Positions 7,821 through 18,004 of a DNA stretch of 38,522 nucleotides are shown in pieces. A program made the position numbers and the translations under genes. The DNA comes from Streptomyces rochei (GTDB lineage: Bacteria > Actinomycetota > Actinomycetes > Streptomycetales > Streptomycetaceae), in the NCBI GenBank assembly GCA_002155895.1, contig MUMD01000165.1, positions 1-38,522 on the forward strand, read 5' to 3'. Below the pieces are notes generated by a model. That model made no database searches, had not been told where the DNA came from, and saw only the letters and a list, made by a program, of their open reading frames with translations. Within the stretch, counting starts at the first letter, position 1. Every line of letters starts with the position of its first letter.

Positions 7821-9466
7821 CGGGCGGCTCCGGAGGGCTGGACGCGGCGGATCTCGACACGGTCCGCACCGGTGCCGAAGACGGCGACGGGGGTCGAGTG
7901 GTTCATGGCGGCCCGCACATTGGGCAGGTCGACCGCGTCGCGCCGCACCGTCGGCGAGGCGACCACGTAGTCGATGTCCCGCCAGCCGCCCGGCATCGTC
8001 TCGGTGACGGCCGGGTCGAGGTCGGCCTTGTAGAACCAGATGACGCCGAGCCCCGGTTCGTACCCGGCGTGCACCAGGTCCAGCCAGAGCGCGTCGTCGA
8101 CGAGGACGCGGGTGTCCTGCGGGTTCGGCACCTCGGTCGCCATCCAGTCGGCGGCGGCCTCGTAGGGGGCGTTGGCGTCGGCGGTGACGGCGGTGCGGTC
8201 GCCGTCGTACCAGCGGGGTACGACATAGGCGCCGGCGGCGAGCACCAGGACCCCGGCGAGGGCGTACCTGCCCAGGGTGACGCCCCGTTTCTCGGCCTCG
8301 GTGCGCCACCTGCGCAGCACGGCGTGGGCGACGCTCGCGGCGCCGCCGGCCAGCACCAGGGCGAGGAAGGGCAGCGCCTGGATGACGTACATGGCGGGCA
8401 GGTAGCCGCTGGGGCGCAGGGCGAGGGCGGCGAGGATCGCGACGGTCAGGGCCGGTCCGGCCAGGGCGCGGGCGGTGACCGACCAGCGCCAGGTGGCGAG
8501 CAGCAGCAGCGCGCCCGCGAGGCCGCCGAGCGGCAGGACCCGGTCGTAGTACAGCCAGGACTGCAGGACGCCCCAGGAGCCGGAGCCCTCGTCGAGGACG
8601 AACCCGGAGCCGGGGCGGGTGAGCTGGTACTCGATACCCTCCCACAGGGACACGTGCCCGTCGCCCGGCAGCAGCTCGCCCTTGAGCAGGGCGAAGAGCG
8701 GGTACGAGAAGCCGATGAGCGCGCAGGCCGTGACGGCGCCGGTCAGCGCGAACTTGCGGGTGTCCTTGTGGCTGTGCCGCCAGGCGGTGACGAACAGGGC
8801 GGGCAGGACGACGAGCATCGTCTCCTTGGTGAGCACGGCCGTGGCGGCGGCGATGCCCGCGCCGAAGTGGTGCCACAGGTGCTTGCTCGGGGAGGCGGCC
8901 AGCGCGAAGGCCAGCAGGGTCCACATCACCGCGAGGTTGTCGAGGAAGATCTCCCGCTGGAGGACCACGGACAGCGGGGAGAGGCCGAAGAGGGCCATGG
9001 CCAGTCCGGCCGCCCAGCGGGGCAGGGACATGCGGCGGGCGATGACGTAGACCAGGACCGCGGAGACGGCGCTGATCAGCAGCATGACGCCGCGCATGGT
9101 GCCGACGGTCATCGACTCCGGGCTGAGCAGCGCCGGTATCCAGGTCAGCACGGCTATCTGGATCCAGCCGAGCGGCGGGTGGTCGTACCAGTAGGTGTAG
9201 TGGGCCAGGCCCTCGCCCTGCTGGACGGCCCAGGCCTGGGCGAGATAGGTGCCCTCGTCGTCGCTGAGGGTCGGGTAGGCGGAGATGTTCCAGCCCTGCA
9301 CCAGCATGATCGCGACGAGGAGCGTGCCGCAGAGCAGGAGGTCGGGGCGCGAGGCGCGCAGCCGGCCCGGTGGTGCCGCCCGGCGGGCGGGCGGGTCGGT
9401 GTCGTGGGCAGGCCGGCGCTGCGCGGGGACCTGGGTGCCGGTCGCCGCGGGGAGGGTGGAGGTCAC
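7817..9466 (-). CDS. GT39/ArnT-like membrane glycosyltransferase
   Basis: 549 residues with about a dozen hydrophobic helices. The first external loop has DDEGTY (69-74), the acidic pair typical of GT-C enzymes, followed by YDHPPLGW (94-101), the HPP motif of the PMT/ArnT group. The C-terminal ~100 residues are soluble and probably face outside. Such enzymes use a polyprenyl-phosphate sugar to glycosylate lipid, protein or polymer at the outer face of the membrane; the GT2-GtrA protein encoded next is the likely donor maker. The GTG start overlaps the upstream stop (GTGA, 9463-9466), so translation is probably coupled. The acceptor is unknown. Confidence 0.85.
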   Translation of the reverse strand: MTSTLPAATGTQVPAQRRPAHDTDPPARRAAPPGRLRASRPDLLLCGTLLVAIMLVQGWNISAYPTLSDDEGTYLAQAWAVQQGEGLAHYTYWYDHPPLGWIQIAVLTWIPALLSPESMTVGTMRGVMLLISAVSAVLVYVIARRMSLPRWAAGLAMALFGLSPLSVVLQREIFLDNLAVMWTLLAFALAASPSKHLWHHFGAGIAAATAVLTKETMLVVLPALFVTAWRHSHKDTRKFALTGAVTACALIGFSYPLFALLKGELLPGDGHVSLWEGIEYQLTRPGSGFVLDEGSGSWGVLQSWLYYDRVLPLGGLAGALLLLATWRWSVTARALAGPALTVAILAALALRPSGYLPAMYVIQALPFLALVLAGGAASVAHAVLRRWRTEAEKRGVTLGRYALAGVLVLAAGAYVVPRWYDGDRTAVTADANAPYEAAADWMATEVPNPQDTRVLVDDALWLDLVHAGYEPGLGVIWFYKADLDPAVTETMPGGWRDIDYVVASPTVRRDAVDLPNVRAAMNHSTPVAVFGTGADRVEIRRVQPSGAAR

Positions 9467-10725
9467 GCGGGAACGTCCTCTCGGTCCACCGGCGCGAGAT
9501 GGGCGCCGACGTGGCTGGTCAACTCCCAGTCGGTGCGCCCGCGTTGCTCGCGCCACACGGCGCGGACGGCGGCTCCGGCGAGGAGGATCTGGTAGAAGGG
9601 GCCGCCGACGATCAGCTTCACGTAGTGGGTGAAGCGGACGCGCAGGCCGTACTGCTTGCCGAAGTCGTGCAGGCCCACGACCTCGAAGACGAAGGTGACC
9701 AGGGCGGTGACGGCCGGCAGGAAGGTCACGAAGGCGATGCCGACGGGCACGTCCAGCAGCAGCGCGACGGCCGCGTTGAGCGGGATGATCACGCCGGTGA
9801 ACGCCTGGAAGAACGGCGTCATCAGGGTGTAGCGGGCCAGCAGCCGCTGGGTGAAGGTGGGCAGTTGCCTCCAGTCCTTCTTGCGGTACACCTGGAGGAA
9901 GCCCTGGTTCCAGCGTGTGCGCTGCTTCAGCAGGGAGACCAGCGAGCCCGGTGTCTCCTCGCGGGTGACCATGTCGGAGTCGTAGGCGACGACGACCTTC
10001 TTGCCGGTGCTGGACAGGCGCACCCCGAGGTCGCAGTCCTCGGCCAGGCACTCCGGGTCCCAGCCGCCCGCCTCGCGCAGTACGCCGGTGCGCACGAAGA
10101 CGGTGTTGCCGCCCAGCGGGATGAACCCCTTCTGCGCGTGCAGGTGGAGCCGGGAGCGGAACCAGAAGAAGTACTCCAGGCAGTTGCGCAGGCTGTACCA
10201 GCTGGAGTGGAAGTTGATGAGCTGGACGCCGCCCTGCACCACGTCGGCGCCGGTGGTGCGGAAGGCGTGGTCGACGTGGGCGAGCAGTTCGGGATGGACC
10301 TGGTCCTCGGCGTCGAAGACCCCGACGACGTCGCCGCGGCAGTGCGGCAGCGCCGTGTTCATGGCCTTCGGCTTGTTCTTCCTCTCGTGGGTGTCGACCA
10401 CGACCCGCACCCGCGGATCGCGGTCGGCGGCCCGTTCGGCGACGGCGGTGGTCTCCGGATCGTCGTGCCCGACGATCACGATGATCTCGAAGTCGGTGTG
10501 GGACGAGGTCAGCAGCCGCTGGATGGTGTGGTCCAGCACGGCCTGCTCGTGCCGCGCGGGCAGCAGCAGCGAGAACGACACGTGCGCGTCCCCGTCGGGC
10601 GGGCTGAACCGGGTCGAGGCGAGAACCTCGGGCGTACGCCAGGCGTGCATCTGCCACCAGAGCGTGAACGCCGCCATCCAGAAGAGCGCCAGTGAAACGG
10701 CAGCGATGAAGACGGACGTCAGCAA
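9463..10725 (-). CDS. Processive GT2 glycosyltransferase (CslA/cellulose-synthase-like)
   Basis: 420 residues. An N-terminal membrane helix (about 4-24) precedes a GT2 catalytic domain: FSLLLPARHE (51-60), the metal-binding FDAEDQ (137-142), AEDCDLG (228-234) for the catalytic acid, and QRTRW (268-272), the Q/RxxRW acceptor motif of processive synthases. Two or three membrane helices follow. No PilZ domain is seen. It probably polymerises a beta-linked glycan and exports it. I chose the TTG at 10725 because GGGGGG lies 7 nt upstream; the first ATG (residue 17) would cut the membrane helix. It is the first gene of the operon; pairing with a GlxA-type oxidase recalls the Streptomyces cslA-glxA pair, but the two transferases between them differ. 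Confidence 0.88.
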   Translation of the reverse strand: MLTSVFIAAVSLALFWMAAFTLWWQMHAWRTPEVLASTRFSPPDGDAHVSFSLLLPARHEQAVLDHTIQRLLTSSHTDFEIIVIVGHDDPETTAVAERAADRDPRVRVVVDTHERKNKPKAMNTALPHCRGDVVGVFDAEDQVHPELLAHVDHAFRTTGADVVQGGVQLINFHSSWYSLRNCLEYFFWFRSRLHLHAQKGFIPLGGNTVFVRTGVLREAGGWDPECLAEDCDLGVRLSSTGKKVVVAYDSDMVTREETPGSLVSLLKQRTRWNQGFLQVYRKKDWRQLPTFTQRLLARYTLMTPFFQAFTGVIIPLNAAVALLLDVPVGIAFVTFLPAVTALVTFVFEVVGLHDFGKQYGLRVRFTHYVKLIVGGPFYQILLAGAAVRAVWREQRGRTDWELTSHVGAHLAPVDREDVPA

Positions 10726-10883
10726 AAGATCCCCCCAGATCTTGAACTCCCCCTGCCGCGGCGGCGCGCCCTATACCGGGCGAGCACTCCGCCGCGTCAC
10801 GGTGAAGAGGCTAGGGGTAATCCGTGAAACACATAAGGTGGTTGGGTGAAGAGCGTGTTTCCTCACAACGTGGACCGGGTCTG

Positions 10884-10910
10884 AACATTTCACCCACCGG
10901 TCCCGTTCCC
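10884..10910 (-). promoter_or_regulatory. Candidate ECF-sigma (SigR/SigE-like) promoter for the glycan operon
   Basis: On the minus strand GGGAAC (10910-10905) and GTT (10886-10884) are separated by exactly 18 nt, fitting the GGGAAY-N18-GTT pattern described for SigR-type promoters; SigE promoters also have a GGAAC-like -35. It begins about 20 nt past the DUF255 stop and would give a leader of about 150 nt before TTG 10725. The match is short, so chance is possible. Confidence 0.35.
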
Positions 10911-10931
10911 CTTGTTTCCCTTTGTGGCGTT

Positions 10932-12962
<2,031 letters not shown>

Positions 12963-13104
12963 GCGGGCAGTATCGCAGCACCGGCCGCGCGAACCCCGAA
13001 ACCTGAACGGACCGGCGGGGCCCTTCCAATCGACGGTCAGCGCGTTCCACCAGCCGTTACGGCACTGCGGAGTCGGGTGCGACAACGATCCTGACCACTC
13101 CTTC

Positions 13105-13134
13105 TTGTGAGAGTGACAGTAACTCAAGTACCTT
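13105..13134 (+). promoter_or_regulatory. Candidate promoter of the Nudix-nucleosidase operon
   Basis: TTGTGA (13105-13110) and TACCTT (13129-13134) lie 18 nt apart. Transcription would start at or just before ATG 13142, implying a leaderless or nearly leaderless mRNA. A 5-bp inverted repeat, CTTGC...GCAAG (13132-13148), spans the start codon and could be a hairpin or part of an operator. GTAACTCAAGTAC (13119-13131) between the boxes is imperfectly symmetric. Confidence 0.45.
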
Positions 13135-13141
13135 GCTCTGC

Positions 13142-13882
13142 ATGCAAGATGACGTGTGGTCACCTCCGTCTGTGCTACTGACGGTCGATCTCGTGATCCT
13201 GACGCTGCGGGAGGGGCACCTGCACGTCCTCCTGGTACAGCGGGGCGAGGAACCCTTTCGGGGGCTGCCCGCCCTGCCGGGAGGATTCCTGAACCACGAT
13301 GGCGAGGAGATTCTGGATGCCGCCCACCGCGAACTGGACGAGGAAACGGCCCTGACCTCCAGCTGGGTACACCTTGAACAGCTCGCCGTGTACGGAGATT
13401 CGGGCCGCGACCCCCGGGGCCGGGTCGTCTCCGTGGCGCACTTGGCGATCGCGCCAGGGCTGCCCGACCCGGTCGCGGGAACGGATGCCACCGATGCCGC
13501 GTGGGTTCCCGCGGAGTCCGTGCTGTCCGGCGAGGTGACACTCGCCTTCGACCACCGTCGAATCGCGACGGACGGAATCGAGCACGCGCGCAAGAAGCTC
13601 GAGTTCACGTCGCTGGCCACGGCGTTCTGCGGAAAGGAATTCACCATCGCAGAGCTGCAACAGGTGTACGAGGCCGTCTGGGGTACCGAACTCGACACTC
13701 GCAATTTCTACCGGAAGGTCCAGGCCTCAAAGGGATTCATCGTCCCCGCCGGCACGGACCGCAGGAGCACGGGCGGACGGCCAGCACGGCTGTACAGGGC
13801 CGGCCCGAAGACCGTGCTGTTCCCACCGCTGATCCGGCCCGCGCCGTCCAGCACGAAAAGGAAAACGAAAGGGGAGACGTAA
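13142..13882 (+). CDS. NrtR-like Nudix regulator with damaged Nudix box
   Basis: 246 residues. Residues 10-140 form a Nudix fold and 150-225 the NrtR-type winged helix ([15 protein letters not shown], then [10 protein letters not shown] and GGRPARLYR). NrtR proteins bind DNA and sense ADP-ribose or related nucleotides, often controlling NAD metabolism. The box keeps RELDEE (63-68) but has one extra residue between its Gly and first Glu, and Ala instead of the final Gly (EETAL). Hydrolysis is therefore doubtful and a sensing role more likely. ATG 13142 was chosen over TTG 13133 because of the promoter position. It lies 3 nt before the nucleosidase gene and probably regulates this operon. Confidence 0.87.
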   Translation: MQDDVWSPPSVLLTVDLVILTLREGHLHVLLVQRGEEPFRGLPALPGGFLNHDGEEILDAAHRELDEETALTSSWVHLEQLAVYGDSGRDPRGRVVSVAHLAIAPGLPDPVAGTDATDAAWVPAESVLSGEVTLAFDHRRIATDGIEHARKKLEFTSLATAFCGKEFTIAELQQVYEAVWGTELDTRNFYRKVQASKGFIVPAGTDRRSTGGRPARLYRAGPKTVLFPPLIRPAPSSTKRKTKGET

Positions 13883-13885
13883 CAA

Positions 13886-15049
13886 ATGCCGAAGAGCCCG
13901 GTGGTGATCCTCACCGCTCTCAATCTCGAGTATCAGGCCGTACACCAGAAGCTGGCGAGTCCGCAGGTGCACCGCCATGAGCGTGGCACTCTTTTCGAAA
14001 CGGGAACCGTGCGAGGAACCTCGTGCCGTGTCGCACTCGGTCTGACAAACAAGGGGAATGCTTCCGCAGCAGTGATCGCCGAACGTGCCATCCAGGAGTT
14101 TTCACCGATGGCCGTACTGTTCGTCGGGGTCGCCGGCGCCTTATGGGACACCACCAGGCTGGGTGACGTGGTGGTGGCGTCACACGTGTACGCCTATCAC
14201 GGTGGGACCAGCGAAGATGACGGGCTCAAAGCCCGTCCCCGGGTGTGGGAAGCACCGCATGGCATCACCCAGCTCGCCTCGCACTTGGCTCGCTCGAACG
14301 ACTGGGCGGACACAGCCTTCGGCCGGCCGGACGCGCCGCAGGTGCGTTTCGGGGCGATCGCCGCCGGCGAGATCGTCCAGAACTCAAGGATCTCGGCCGA
14401 GGCGAAATGGATCCGGCAGCACTACAACGACGCACTCGCCATCGAGATGGAGGCGGCCGGTGTGGCACAGGCCGGCCATCTCAACGGGGCGCCGGTGGCC
14501 ATCATCCGTGGAATCAGCGACCGGGCGGACGGCACGAAGAACAGCACGGACGACCGCAGCCAACAGCCGAAGGCCGCAGCGAACGCGGCGGCATTCGCCA
14601 TCCGTCTGGCCGTGGAACTTGCGCGGGAGCAGGAGGAGACCGACATGTCCAGAGACGACATCGTCCCCTCGGCAGACCCGCTCAGCCGACACGTGAGCAA
14701 CATCGCCCACAACAGCACCGTCGGCATCATGGCCGGCTCGGTCACAGGTAGCAGCGTTCATATGGACACGACTCCGCACGAGTCCGGTCCGACGCACCTC
14801 ATCACGGGTCTCAAAGACTTCCGCGAGAATCTGAGGCGCCACCATGCTGAAGGCGCCCTCGACGACGATACCTACCACGAGGCTCTTGCCGATCTGGATC
14901 TCGCCCTCCGGTCGGCCGGGGGGAAGACCCCAGATTCGCCGAAACGGGCGGCTATGACGCTCAGAAGACTGCGCGGACTGGTCGCGGACTGCCCTGCACT
15001 GATGGCTGAGCTGGCCCCCTTGATCGCCGCAGCCGGAGACCGAGCGTGA
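13886..15049 (+). CDS. MTAN/PNP-type nucleosidase with C-terminal amyloid-like motif and helical tail
   Basis: 387 residues. Residues 5-250 are a phosphorylase-superfamily domain of the MTA/SAH nucleosidase type: VVILTALNLEYQAV, VGVAGAL, the ribose-binding AIEMEAAGVAQ (185-195) and the catalytic Asp in RGISDRADG (D212). It should cleave the N-glycosidic bond of a purine nucleoside or nucleotide; the substrate is unknown. After a charged linker comes HNSTVGIMAGSVTGSSVHM (275-293), closely like the N-terminus of the next protein and in the style of bacterial amyloid signalling motifs. Residues 300-387 are a predicted helical domain. GGGGAG lies 9 nt before ATG 13886. Its stop overlaps the next start (GTGA). 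Confidence 0.88.
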   Translation: MPKSPVVILTALNLEYQAVHQKLASPQVHRHERGTLFETGTVRGTSCRVALGLTNKGNASAAVIAERAIQEFSPMAVLFVGVAGALWDTTRLGDVVVASHVYAYHGGTSEDDGLKARPRVWEAPHGITQLASHLARSNDWADTAFGRPDAPQVRFGAIAAGEIVQNSRISAEAKWIRQHYNDALAIEMEAAGVAQAGHLNGAPVAIIRGISDRADGTKNSTDDRSQQPKAAANAAAFAIRLAVELAREQEETDMSRDDIVPSADPLSRHVSNIAHNSTVGIMAGSVTGSSVHMDTTPHESGPTHLITGLKDFRENLRRHHAEGALDDDTYHEALADLDLALRSAGGKTPDSPKRAAMTLRRLRGLVADCPALMAELAPLIAAAGDRA

Positions 15050-17034
15050 GCGAGAGCAGCGGTGCCGCCTACAGTGCGGCCGCGTACAACTCCACCGTCG
15101 GAATCCAGGCCGAGACCGTACACAACTCCAACGTCTACTTCGTTCACCCGGATGCTTCGCCGCAGGAGAAGTACCGGGTGGGCGTGCGGCTGCTGGAGGA
15201 CGGGATCCCCAGCCGAGCCCGCGAAATGATCTCTGATGCGATTGCTCACGGCTTCCACAACGCCGAGGTCCGTTTCCACTGGGTGCTCGCCACGCTCAGC
15301 GCACGCACCTATCACGACCTCAGCGCCGAAGAGGTCCAACGGCTGCAGTACGTCTCCGGGCTCGTACGGACCTACGCCGAGGACGACTGGAAGGAAGCCC
15401 TGCGCGTCACGTTCGACCTGCTGGGGGCGCTCGGCACCGCAAGCGGAGAGACCGGGCCCGTACTGAAGCAGTTGCAGGATCTTCCGTCCCGCCAACGCAA
15501 TGCGATCCTTCGCCACCTCGACCTCATACTCACCGGAGGGCTGAAGGACGAGCTGTGGGCGGAGACCCTCGAGCGGGCCGCAACGGAGCGCTTCGGGAAC
15601 GACCGGGCCCGCCGGGTCTGGGCCTACTTCGAGCCCGACCCCATCGGGGCGCGGGTCGCGCCGCCCCGGCCGAGGTCTGCTGCCGCTGCCGCTGCCGCTG
15701 CGGCCCTCCCCGTTCGGGTAGCTCTCTTCGTGCTCAGCAGTGTGATCCTCGGCGCCCTGGCATGGATCGCGAATCCAGCCCAAGCGGTCGTCGAGGCACT
15801 GGCGGCACTTGTAGCGGGTCGCACCGCGGCCCGCTACGGCCTCCTATGGTGGGGCCGGAACCCCCGGCCAGACTTCATGGTCGAGGCCGGCGCCCAACAG
15901 CCTCACCATCCCGCCCCGGCCGAGGACGGGTTCACCAAACGCGTCCACAGTAGGTTTGACCACTACTTCAGCGTCCGCACGCCCTACGGCTTCACCCCGG
16001 AGGCCTGGCTCGCCCACACCACGGACATCCGCAACGGCCTCGCGGCCGAGATCGCGGACCTTTACCGGGAGAGCCGGATCGGTGTGGAGCGGGTCGCCTG
16101 GCTGATCCGACACCTCGCCGAGGAGACACGGAATCGCCATAACAACGGCACTCTGTTCGAGCAGCACCACCAAGGTCGGGCGCCGGCCAAGGCGAAGGTC
16201 ATGACCGTGGTGGCCCTCGCCGTTCTCGGCGCCGCGGCTCTCTCAGGTCTCGGCACGGCAGTCTCGGGCACCGTCCCGCCAGGGCCGCTGTGGGCAGTCC
16301 TGGCCTTGCTCGGTGCGGCCTGGTCCGGTCACGCGGCCGCTCACCTGTGGCTGGAGGTCCGGCGTGAAGGCCACCGAGTGGCCCGGGAAACTCGGGAGTA
16401 CCAGGAAGAACTGGCCGCACGACAGCACGCCTACCAGCGCTGGAAGGCGCTCCTGGACGCGACCCGCCCCAGTGAGCGGGAGATGGAGACCTGGCTCACC
16501 TGCGACAAGACTTCGTTCGTCGATGAGGCGCTACGACACCACCGGCTCACCTGGCGAGATCTGATCACGCACGCCATTCTCGTGGCCCCGGCCTCCTCCT
16601 ACAGGCGGGGCCGGGTCCGGGGCGGCCCGTGGCGGTACTCGCACTACGTCATCCGCCTCTTCCTGTTCACCCGGGACGGCATCCGCGAGATCAGCTCCGA
16701 GTTCAACTTCTCCGACGCAACGCGCAAGAACGAACAGCGGAGCAACTACCGGTTCGACGCACTGTCCTCGGTACAGGTGACGGAGAACATCGACGTCGGC
16801 TATGACCTGGAACTCGTCCTCACCAATGGCCCAGCCCGGAAGATCCGCGTCAAGGATGCCGATGCCCATCAGCTGGCACAGGACGAGAGCGCCCAGGAGA
16901 TATCCGAGATCAGCCTCAGCGCGGCCGGCTTCACCCATACCTTCCGCCTCCTGGAGGGGATCGCGGCAGACGGGAAGGGCTGGATCGAGCGACGCAACCC
17001 TGATGATTCGCCGATTTTCCGAGTCGCCGACTGA
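15046..17034 (+). CDS. Membrane protein with N-terminal amyloid-like motif
   Basis: 662 residues; I cannot name the family. Residues 14-33 (YNSTVGIQAETVHNSNVYFV) match the C-terminal motif of the nucleosidase encoded just before. Residues 37-190 are a helical domain (EKYRVGVRLLEDGIPSRARE at its start) that could be TPR-like. An Ala run (212-220) precedes a hydrophobic segment (about 221-258), and a second helical pair lies at 384-436. The C-terminal region (500-660) is soluble, beta-rich and unrecognised. Start codon and upstream stop share GTGA, so the two proteins are probably made together. I infer a membrane partner or effector of the nucleosidase; nothing seen proves it. Confidence 0.8.
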   Translation: MSESSGAAYSAAAYNSTVGIQAETVHNSNVYFVHPDASPQEKYRVGVRLLEDGIPSRAREMISDAIAHGFHNAEVRFHWVLATLSARTYHDLSAEEVQRLQYVSGLVRTYAEDDWKEALRVTFDLLGALGTASGETGPVLKQLQDLPSRQRNAILRHLDLILTGGLKDELWAETLERAATERFGNDRARRVWAYFEPDPIGARVAPPRPRSAAAAAAAAALPVRVALFVLSSVILGALAWIANPAQAVVEALAALVAGRTAARYGLLWWGRNPRPDFMVEAGAQQPHHPAPAEDGFTKRVHSRFDHYFSVRTPYGFTPEAWLAHTTDIRNGLAAEIADLYRESRIGVERVAWLIRHLAEETRNRHNNGTLFEQHHQGRAPAKAKVMTVVALAVLGAAALSGLGTAVSGTVPPGPLWAVLALLGAAWSGHAAAHLWLEVRREGHRVARETREYQEELAARQHAYQRWKALLDATRPSEREMETWLTCDKTSFVDEALRHHRLTWRDLITHAILVAPASSYRRGRVRGGPWRYSHYVIRLFLFTRDGIREISSEFNFSDATRKNEQRSNYRFDALSSVQVTENIDVGYDLELVLTNGPARKIRVKDADAHQLAQDESAQEISEISLSAAGFTHTFRLLEGIAADGKGWIERRNPDDSPIFRVAD

Positions 17035-17054
17035 TCCTGAAATCGAGCATAGAA

Positions 17055-17594
17055 ATGGCTGCGCCTTCCATGGACGATGTCACCGAGAGCAAAGTCCTAC
17101 TGGCCGAGTACGACCGTCTCAAGGAGGAGCAGAAGACCCGCATAGGGTTCCGCGACAACCTGCTCTACTTCACGATCGCCGCAGTCACCGTAGTCGTGGC
17201 GCTCACCGTCCAGAGCGGACAGTCCCCCCTCCTCCTCTCCGCGCCCGCGATCTGCCTGATTCTCGGCTGGACCTACCTGGTCAATGACGAGAAGATCTCG
17301 ACGATCGGCTGCTACGTCCGCGACCGGCTGGGGCCGCGTCTCGGGGAACTCGTCTCCGCCCACGGCACGGTGTTCGGCTGGGAGGTCTACCACCGCGACG
17401 TGGCGGGCCGCACCATGCGCAAACGACTTCAGACTGCGGTGGACATGTTCACGTACCTGATTCTGCCCATGGTCTGCACGACCGCCTTCTGGTGCTCCAC
17501 CGCCGTTCAGCCCCTGCTCCTGCTTGCTTCACTGGTGCAGACGCTCGCCCTGGCCATGCTGGGCTGGCAGTTCCTGCGCCGTACGGATTCGTAG
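17055..17594 (+). CDS. Small four-helix membrane protein
   Basis: 179 residues, family not recognised. A charged N-terminal helix (ESKVLLAEYDRLKEEQKTR, about 11-29) leads to two membrane helices (36-53, 57-75), a cytoplasmic loop of about 55 residues and two more helices (131-148, 150-173). The two-hairpin plan with a soluble loop recalls membrane effectors found beside bacterial immune sensors, but there is no specific motif. It starts 20 nt after the preceding gene, so it is likely in the same operon. ATG 17055 is used; ATG 17070 is possible, and the ribosome site is weak for both. Confidence 0.75.
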   Translation: MAAPSMDDVTESKVLLAEYDRLKEEQKTRIGFRDNLLYFTIAAVTVVVALTVQSGQSPLLLSAPAICLILGWTYLVNDEKISTIGCYVRDRLGPRLGELVSAHGTVFGWEVYHRDVAGRTMRKRLQTAVDMFTYLILPMVCTTAFWCSTAVQPLLLLASLVQTLALAMLGWQFLRRTDS

Positions 17595-17723
17595 CGCTTG
17601 CCAGGACGCCTGGACCTGTAGCCCCCAGAGGCCGCCGGGGCGGTCCGACCCCTTGCGCAACATGATGGTCGGCGGAGTCGAGACAAGCCGCTGCACGAGC
17701 GATCTACGGGATGTAATAGAGAT

Positions 17724-17740
17724 GGTCCTACACTAGGTCC
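17724..17740 (+). promoter_or_regulatory. Operator/promoter of the toxin-antitoxin pair
   Basis: GGTCCTA-CAC-TAGGTCC is an inverted repeat with 6 of 7 positions symmetric, ending at the base before ATG 17741. TACACT (17729-17734) inside it is a -10-like hexamer 6 nt before the ATG, suggesting a leaderless mRNA. Antitoxins of this class usually bind such repeats to repress their own operon. Confidence 0.5.
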
Positions 17741-18004
17741 ATGAAACGGAACCGAGCCGGAGTCACCGAGAACATCTCTGTGTCCATGCCCTCCGAGCTG
17801 GTCAGTGAACTCCGATCAAGGACCGGCCGCCGAGGTCTGTCCGGCTACATCACCGAAGCCGTCAGGCACCAGCTCGCCATGGACGGTCTCGCCGAGATCG
17901 TGGCCTCCCACGAGGAGGAACACGGCGCGCTCACGGAGCAGGAGGTCGAAGCCGCTCGTCGCGAGCTGTTCGGAGACGAGAACACCGAGCAGGGCGCCGC
18001 GTGA
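17741..18004 (+). CDS. VapB-type antitoxin
   Basis: 87 residues. The N-terminal half (ENISVSMPSELVSELRSRTG...LSGYITEAVRHQL) has the strand-helix-helix pattern of ribbon-helix-helix (CopG/VapB) DNA-binding proteins. The acidic C-terminus (EEEHGALTEQEVEAARREL) would wrap the toxin. It directly precedes the PIN-domain toxin gene with a GTGA overlap (18001-18004), the usual order, and a palindrome covers its promoter. RNase inhibition and autoregulation are inferred from the family. Confidence 0.85.
   Translation: MKRNRAGVTENISVSMPSELVSELRSRTGRRGLSGYITEAVRHQLAMDGLAEIVASHEEEHGALTEQEVEAARRELFGDENTEQGAA

Noticed and set aside
6631-7869. Upstream extension of the copper oxidase frame
   Set aside because: The signal peptide begins at ATG 6630, and the upstream part overlaps the GT2-GtrA gene in another frame.
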